A stretch of 64,000 bases of DNA from Cristatella mucedo (lineage: Eukaryota; Bryozoa; Phylactolaemata; Cristatellidae), in assembly GCA_009760855.2 (NCBI GenBank), contig WPIO01000103.1, forward strand, positions 706,001 to 770,000, written 5' to 3'. Positions 59,475 to 64,000 of this stretch are shown one piece after another (within the stretch, counting starts at the first letter, position 1; every line of letters starts with the position of its first letter). The notes under the pieces were generated by a model. The model made no database searches. It was not told the DNA's origin and was given only the letters and a program-made list of their open reading frames with translations. Both the position numbers and the translations under genes were made by a program.

Positions 59475-59590
59475 CAATCGAGAAGGATTGCCAGCAGCAG
59501 CAGCAGCGGGTCACGAATCCACGACCTAGGTCGTAACGTGCGAGCGCCTTACCCCTAGGCTAAGACCGAGAGGGTAAGGGTGTGTCTGCC
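59475..59590 (-). mobile_element. tRNA-like SINE head, third type
   Basis: On the - strand: A-box-like TTAGCCTAGGGGTAAGGCGC and B-box-like GTCGTGGATTCGTGACCC. It could be a diverged SINE or tRNA pseudogene. Confidence 0.45.
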
Positions 59591-60329
59591 CGACGCAGCG
59601 AGCTTTCTCTTTCGCCGCGCAAATAGCGAAACCAGCCGAGCGCTCTCGTCTCAGCACGTTCTCCAGCGCTCAGCTCGATCGCGCGTCGGCTCCAGTCCGA
59701 TCGCCGGAAGCCAAGGCGAGCCAGACGTCGCAAAGTCAGCGTGTGCGGAGTCAAAAGTCGCGGCAGTGCTTCGGAAAAGTGGCTGACTGCCAAGCCGGTA
59801 GCTGCTCGAGTGGTCGAGCTCTTCTGAAAGAGATCGGCTTCTGAGGCCTGCGGACGGCCAAAAGCTGCCCCTCCCCCTTTAACACGTTTAGCGAACGAAA
59901 AACGTGCGCGCAGCTCGCGTCGCATTAAGCGAAGCAGCGCAGCGACGCCAGCTGACAGCTGGCGGCGCGCAGCCGAATCTGAATCCCTCTGAACTAACGC
60001 AGCGAAGCAGCGCAGCCGAATCTGAATCCCTCTGAACCGCGAAACGCTGAGCCGGACGCGCGATGGGCCTTCAGTGTCAAACGCGCGAAAGGAAAAGTCG
60101 CCGAAGAGTCGCCGAAGTGTGGCGTCCCGCTCGAGATCCAGTCACGCACCGGTCGCTGGCGCGGCACGATTTCCAATCCCCGCCTCTTAATCTCGCTCTT
60201 TGGCTTAATCTCCCCATGCACTTAGTGATTAATGACGGCGGATACTCGCGACGCTCGGATGCTCTCGGCTCGTGCGTGAGTCTGGCAAGATCGATCGCGC
60301 GCACTGGATAAGTGCAACGAAGAAGGTGC

Positions 60330-60360
60330 CAGACAGCATGGCCACTAGCCATGCTGTCTG
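60330..60360. repeat. 13-bp inverted repeat, 5-bp loop
   Basis: CAGACAGCATGGC and its exact reverse complement around CACTA. Confidence 0.95.
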
Positions 60361-60639
60361 TCGTCAGTCATTCACTAACGAAAATGAGAACCGCACCTAA
60401 ATATGGAAACTCCCAAGCTGGCGGCGCCGGGAGAGGCAAGAGGAGCTCAAACTCTGTGTCCGGTGGACAAGTTCTATTGCCCTCAGCACCGCGGTAGTGT
60501 AGCTAGTGCTTCGGCGAAAATTCAGAAGAGCGCGCGGCGGCGGTACGCGGGTTTTAGTGCACGAAGGACATTTGCCTGCGTCCAGGCGGTGTACGGACGC
60601 GGACGCGGCCATTACTGGAAGATTCCGGCCATGCGTCCT

Positions 60640-60790
60640 AGCCAAAGAGCAAGGTGTTTACTCTTCGTCATCCGGGTCGCTGGCCAGGGTCCTGCGGCGG
60701 GTCATCAATTATCGCCAGCTGACGCGATGACTCGACTACGACTCTTCTACCGCTATGCAAACGAGGCTGTTTAATCGGCTCACCTTGTTT
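60640..60790 (+). mobile_element. Degenerate SINE-1-like copy
   Basis: Weak match to the family body; end GCAAACGAGGCTGTTTAATC fits best. Confidence 0.45.
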
Positions 60791-60949
60791 ATTATGAAAT
60801 ACGCAGGAAACTACTAGAAACGGGAGTGGCTCGATGCGACCGATGAGCCTTCCTGCTGCTACCTGCTACCTCCACTTCGATTGTACGCAAGAGTAGACTC
60901 AGAGTAGACTCATGCTGGATTTTCAATCTTGATTCAAGCACGCTGTTTT

Positions 60950-61130
60950 TTAGCAGCTACATATATTTCCATACTTGCCATTCGGTCGAGGGTGAAAGTA
61001 GCGTGGGACGACGCCGTCGACCAGTTTGAGTAGGTCCCACACGTTCAGCGGAGCCGCCGCTGCCGGCCGGCGGTTCTCTTTGCGACGAACCCAAGTTGAA
61101 CCAGCCTCCGGCACCTCTACAACAGCCTCC
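60950..61130 (-). CDS. Possible coding exon of an unrecognised gene
   Basis: The - strand frame reads EVPEAGSTWVRRKENRRP, PLNVWDLLKLVDGVVPRYF and HPRPNGKYGN before a stop. A donor is available either as GC (GCAAGT) or GT (GTATGG) near 60977. The peptide is less Arg/Ala-biased than other frames in this GC-rich block, which suggests coding. No ATG or strong acceptor is evident, and the family is not recognised. Confidence 0.2.
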
Positions 61131-61983
61131 AATCGCTGGTCGAGCCGCCGCCGCGGCCGGCCGGGCAGGCGCGGCGGCCGCGTGCTGGCTACAGGCTCGG
61201 CGGCCGCGGCAGTTTATCTCGAAATCGAAGCGCGCCGCCAACCCTCCCCGTCAAAAAAGCTTCCTGGCTTTTCGGTCGCGCGTACGGATTGCGATCGGTC
61301 GTCGCCGACGATTCGTCTGCCGACGACGAGGTAGATAGAGCCTTAGCTCCGCCAGTGCGCACGCAGGCACAGCTGCGCCCTCTTTCCGTGCGTTGCCGAA
61401 GCGTCTCTCGCTGTCGGAGTCGCAGCGCGACGTTTGAATCTCAGCCAGCACGATCCAGCCTCCTCGGTCTAAGAGCGCGTTGCCGAGGCCCGAGTCTCCG
61501 GCGTTGGCCGTCGCAGCGACCGGCTGGGCAGTCGTCGGTCGGTCGGTCGCTCGGTCGGTCGGTCGGTCGCACCGAGGAGGAGGTGGCTGCCAGTGCTTTC
61601 TCAACTGGCTCCAAGCCCACGCCCCGCCCCGCTGCAGGCCCGGTAGCGGGCTTTGCTGCTGCAGCAAGCAACTGCATGCAAAGCGGGTGGCTAACTCGAC
61701 GCAAAGCCCTCTACGAAACGGCTACAGTTGGACGCGCCAAGCCCAGAAACGCGCGACGCTGCGACACCGGCATGGCCGCTGAGCAGTCGCTGAACAGCCC
61801 GCACCCTATCCGGGTCCGGCGAGCGGCGTTCTTTCAAGGGCGCGCGCCTACGTATTTCACCACTGCGTGCGCAAGGAAACATTTATAACGGAGGAGCGTC
61901 TGCCCGGCCGTCCGCAGCAGGCCGCCGAGTAGCAAGGCATTTGAATTGCTGACGCGTTGGTTCTGTCTTGCCGATTCTGTAAA
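61131..61983. other. GC-rich DNA, no gene recognised
   Basis: Open on several frames because of composition; GGTC units at 61536-61570. No motif. Confidence 0.4.
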
Positions 61984-62576
61984 TCATCTAAATATAAATA
62001 TAAGTGGTAGGTAGACCATGAAATACCGACTCCATTGAACGCTGAAATGTGGCCGGAGCCCTAAGTAATCCGAGCCGCATCCTCGTGAAGGTAAATGAAA
62101 GGAGTCCAGGCCCAGATGCTGAAGCCGTCCTTCGCATAGCGTCGCGATGCGCCGGCGCGCTATCCAGCAGTCCGAGTTCGCGTCCGACGTACTGAAGACG
62201 CCGGAGCCATTGCATCGATCCGCAATTGCGCGCCAGTTAGCGGCTAAGAATGAGCGTCCTTCCCAGTAGTCCACTTATTGAACTCTCTGCGGTCTACCGC
62301 TATGCGCGCGTCGCCATTTTGCTCGGGTACGCAAGCAGCTAGCGCCAGCCACGGAATCGAGCCCCAGTAGACGATGCCATGCTCCAGCACGATACGCAGC
62401 CGCGGCAAGAGTTTTTTCACTGGCGTACCACTGAATTCGTCGCAACGGGGCGTGTGCTGACGTACGTTAAAGCGATTGCCGCGTGGCGATGGACGAAATT
62501 CGTTGCGCCTAGTCAGCGGCGGAACCGGGCGCGACAGTTGAGGGTTGACAGTTGACAGGGGAGGCTGCCGCTGCAA
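61984..62576 (-). mobile_element. Degenerate Ty3/Gypsy reverse transcriptase fragment
   Basis: The - strand shows, across shifted frames, Gypsy-type RT pieces: IPWLALAACVPEQNGDARIA, VDRREFNK, then FTRMRLG and APATFQRSMESV. These match the order PWxAP..V.KK.G..R..VDYR.LN and F..MPFGL.NAPATFQR. Frameshifts and stops make it non-functional. No LTRs were found. Confidence 0.75.
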
Positions 62577-62814
62577 TCGCCGTCACCGGTTAACTGACAG
62601 GCTCGGATAAAGAGCCTAGTCTCCTCTTAAATTGACACGCTTCATGTACCGTTGCGAGATTTTCCCAAGCGCTTACGATATGGGAAAACTATGTCTGCTC
62701 CAATGCAGTTTTCCTGTCGACGCGTTTCTCCGTCGTCATCAACTTTCTTCGTCAGCATTTCCCAGGCTTATAGTCTGTCATCACTTGGTCAAATAAATAC
62801 TAGCTGATACAACA

Positions 62815-62945
62815 GCCTCTTTTTTTATTGTGGTAGAAGAGCTTTTACGGCTCTCACCACCGCTTGCAGTGGCGATTAAGGATCGCCCACGTCAGGATTC
62901 AAACCCACGAGCTGACCTCGTGGCTCAAGCTCAAGGTTGTATTAG
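62815..62945 (-). mobile_element. SINE-1 copy
   Basis: Reverse-oriented body (TTACGGCTCTCACCACCGCT, GGATCGCCCACG) and B box region (ATTCAAACCCACGAG). Confidence 0.85.
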
Positions 62946-63065
62946 TAGCACGAAACCTGTATGAGAAAAGCAGCTCCGCCATTGGCTGATCAGCGGACTG
63001 CACGCTTGCAAGCGCAGCTGCAGAGTCGGTCGACTGAGCGTAGCTCGCGCAGCAAGTGCTGCGAC

Positions 63066-63119
63066 GGCGTGACTCGCTGCAACGGCGTGACTCGCTGCAA
63101 CGGCGTGACTCGCTGCAGC
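63066..63119 (+). repeat. 18-bp tandem repeat, three units
   Basis: GGCGTGACTCGCTGCAAC three times, the last with one change. Confidence 0.95.
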
Positions 63120-63425
63120 TTAATGGGTGTGACTGCTTATTGACTATTATGTGCATTCCGATGGTGCTTGATACACAGGTGTTTAAGACAGCTGCTTAAT
63201 ACAGCCCGAAAAAATCAGTTATACTGTACAATTCGATACCTTTAGTACTGGCTGCTGAGTAGTTGGGGACTGCTTGGTGGCTCTGAGGCCAGTCCAAGGT
63301 CGCGCCAGGAATCGCCTGGGTCAAAGCAAGGCTGAACAAGGCTCAGCCGCTATATTCAACGGAACGCAACTCGATCTAACGATGACAGTTACCCGAGATG
63401 AGCCCTTTCTGAAATGATTGGCCAG

Positions 63426-63576
63426 CGTTGGCAAACCCAACAATGTAATTGGCGCCAAAAAGATGGATGGGGAAGAATCGGAAATTGCTTATGCCTATGT
63501 AGCTCATTTCGATAACGAAAGAGACCTCGTTGAGGAAGAAGTGCAGGATGAAAGCGAAATGGTGCTCAATGATTGA
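63426..63576 (+). CDS. Possible terminal coding exon of an unrecognised gene
   Basis: Follows acceptor GAAATGATTGGCCAG and reads VGKPNNVIGAKKMDGEESEI, then AYAYVAHFDNERDLVEEEV and QDESEMVLND to a stop TGA (63574-63576). The acidic, low-GC peptide differs from its GC-rich surroundings and has the look of a real C-terminus. There is no AATAAA close by. Upstream exons were not found. The reverse strand is open too but hydrophobic and biased. Confidence 0.35.
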
Positions 63577-63730
63577 ATGCAACAGATTTCAACGATCACT
63601 CATTTATTTTTCTCGATTTTAAGTAAAAATACAGATGAAATGTACAAAAACATGGTTCTGCACTATATAAAACAGGGTTCTTCAAAAATACGTAGCATAC
63701 AGTTCTATACTGCTGACTAATAGGTTTCAG

Positions 63731-63798
63731 GCGAACGGCAGCCAATCACCGGAATCGATAAGTTCGCTCGCGAAATGGCGTCGTGCGTCGGTCTTTAG
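63731..63798 (+). CDS. Weak candidate coding exon
   Basis: A classic branch point and acceptor (CTGACTAATAGGTTTCAG) is followed by 21 open codons, ERQPITGIDKFAREMASCVG L, then TAG. Short and unsupported by homology. It may be part of an exon that uses another frame or donor. Confidence 0.15.
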
Positions 63799-64000
63799 CT
63801 TAGATGAGACTAGCTTACGTAGCAATGCGCCATTGTTGTTGCCTTTCACGGCGTCCATCACTCCGCAGGCGAGCGAACGGAAAGTTTACTCAAGGCTAAT
63901 GCATCCAGTAAGTATCACTAGAGTAATAAGTATCACTGATTTAAGTATCACTGAGCAGCGACAGCGACGACGGTCCGTCGCAGCTGCCACTGCGGACTGC

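Larger units (their letters stand above)
59050..60949. other. GC-rich DNA, no gene recognised
   Basis: Contains SINE scraps, a 28-bp direct repeat (59967 and 60010) and an inverted repeat. An ATG frame at 60403-60774 (123 codons) runs into a degenerate SINE and is probably chance. Confidence 0.4.

Noticed and set aside
60403-60774. 123-residue ATG frame
   Set aside because: No motif, runs into a degenerate SINE, and has no splice or poly(A) support.
63066-63119. CRISPR-like array
   Set aside because: Three 18-bp units in direct tandem with no spacers, in animal DNA.

Overview
The window is animal nuclear DNA, probably from an invertebrate. It has spliced genes with GT-AG introns of mixed length, TATA and AATAAA signals, tRNA-derived SINEs, CR1/L2-type LINE fragments, long dinucleotide tracts, and GC/CpG-rich stretches set against AT-rich repeat-filled DNA. 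An AA15-type lytic polysaccharide monooxygenase (LPMO) next to a concentrative nucleoside transporter also fits an invertebrate. I cannot name the phylum from sequence alone.

Two protein-coding genes can be reconstructed. (1) A concentrative nucleoside transporter (CNT, SLC28 family) runs on the + strand. It has ten proposed coding exons between 13530 and 35947: 13530-13631, 18390-18529, 19710-20030, 21380-21524, 21618-21809, 25058-25345, 26825-27139, 29962-30219, 33780-33960 and a tentative 35802-35947. All junctions keep phase, and the product of about 695 residues has the usual size of the family. One intron is GC-AG. (2) A secreted AA15-type LPMO runs on the - strand from 52593 down to 49715. 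It has a signal-peptide exon, an N-terminal histidine, the copper-ligand exon boundary, a duplicated Ser/Thr/Pro-rich linker and a C-terminal cysteine module. One junction (exon 4/5) is unresolved. Other probable or possible coding exons are 54516-54609, 57184-57255 and 63426-63576 (+), a 69-codon membrane ORF at 52137 (+), and 60950-61130 (-). I do not recognise their families.

Most of the rest is repeats. LINE-A (CR1/L2-like; endonuclease, reverse transcriptase, then a 3' UTR ending in a short hairpin and an ATT-type tail) appears about twenty times on both strands. Most copies are cut off at the 5' end and several are nested. LINE-B is a second family with a TACAT-type tail and appears about six times. 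SINE-1 (tRNA head, no hairpin) appears about eight times. SINE-2 (tRNA head) ends in nearly the same hairpin as LINE-A, which points to LINE-A as its mobilising partner. There is also a degenerate Ty3/Gypsy reverse transcriptase fragment (61984-62576) and a Cys-rich fragment of transposon-associated type (38931-39029).

Layout: 1-3200, LINE-A and SINE-2; 3237-3727, (CT)n; 3780-6700, GC-rich unassigned DNA with AT microsatellites; 6700-7960, unassigned; 7970-11400, one long layered LINE-A; 11400-13035, mostly unassigned; 13036-35950, the CNT gene with repeat-filled introns; 36000-45200, SINEs, LINEs and unassigned DNA; 45200-46700, a GC-rich island; 46740-49260, LINE-A; 49715-52660, the LPMO gene in a GC-rich island; 53020-59050, LINEs, microsatellites and two possible exons; 59050-62600, GC-rich unassigned DNA with a Gypsy fragment; 62800-64000, a SINE and possible exons. 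The two reconstructed genes show no functional link.
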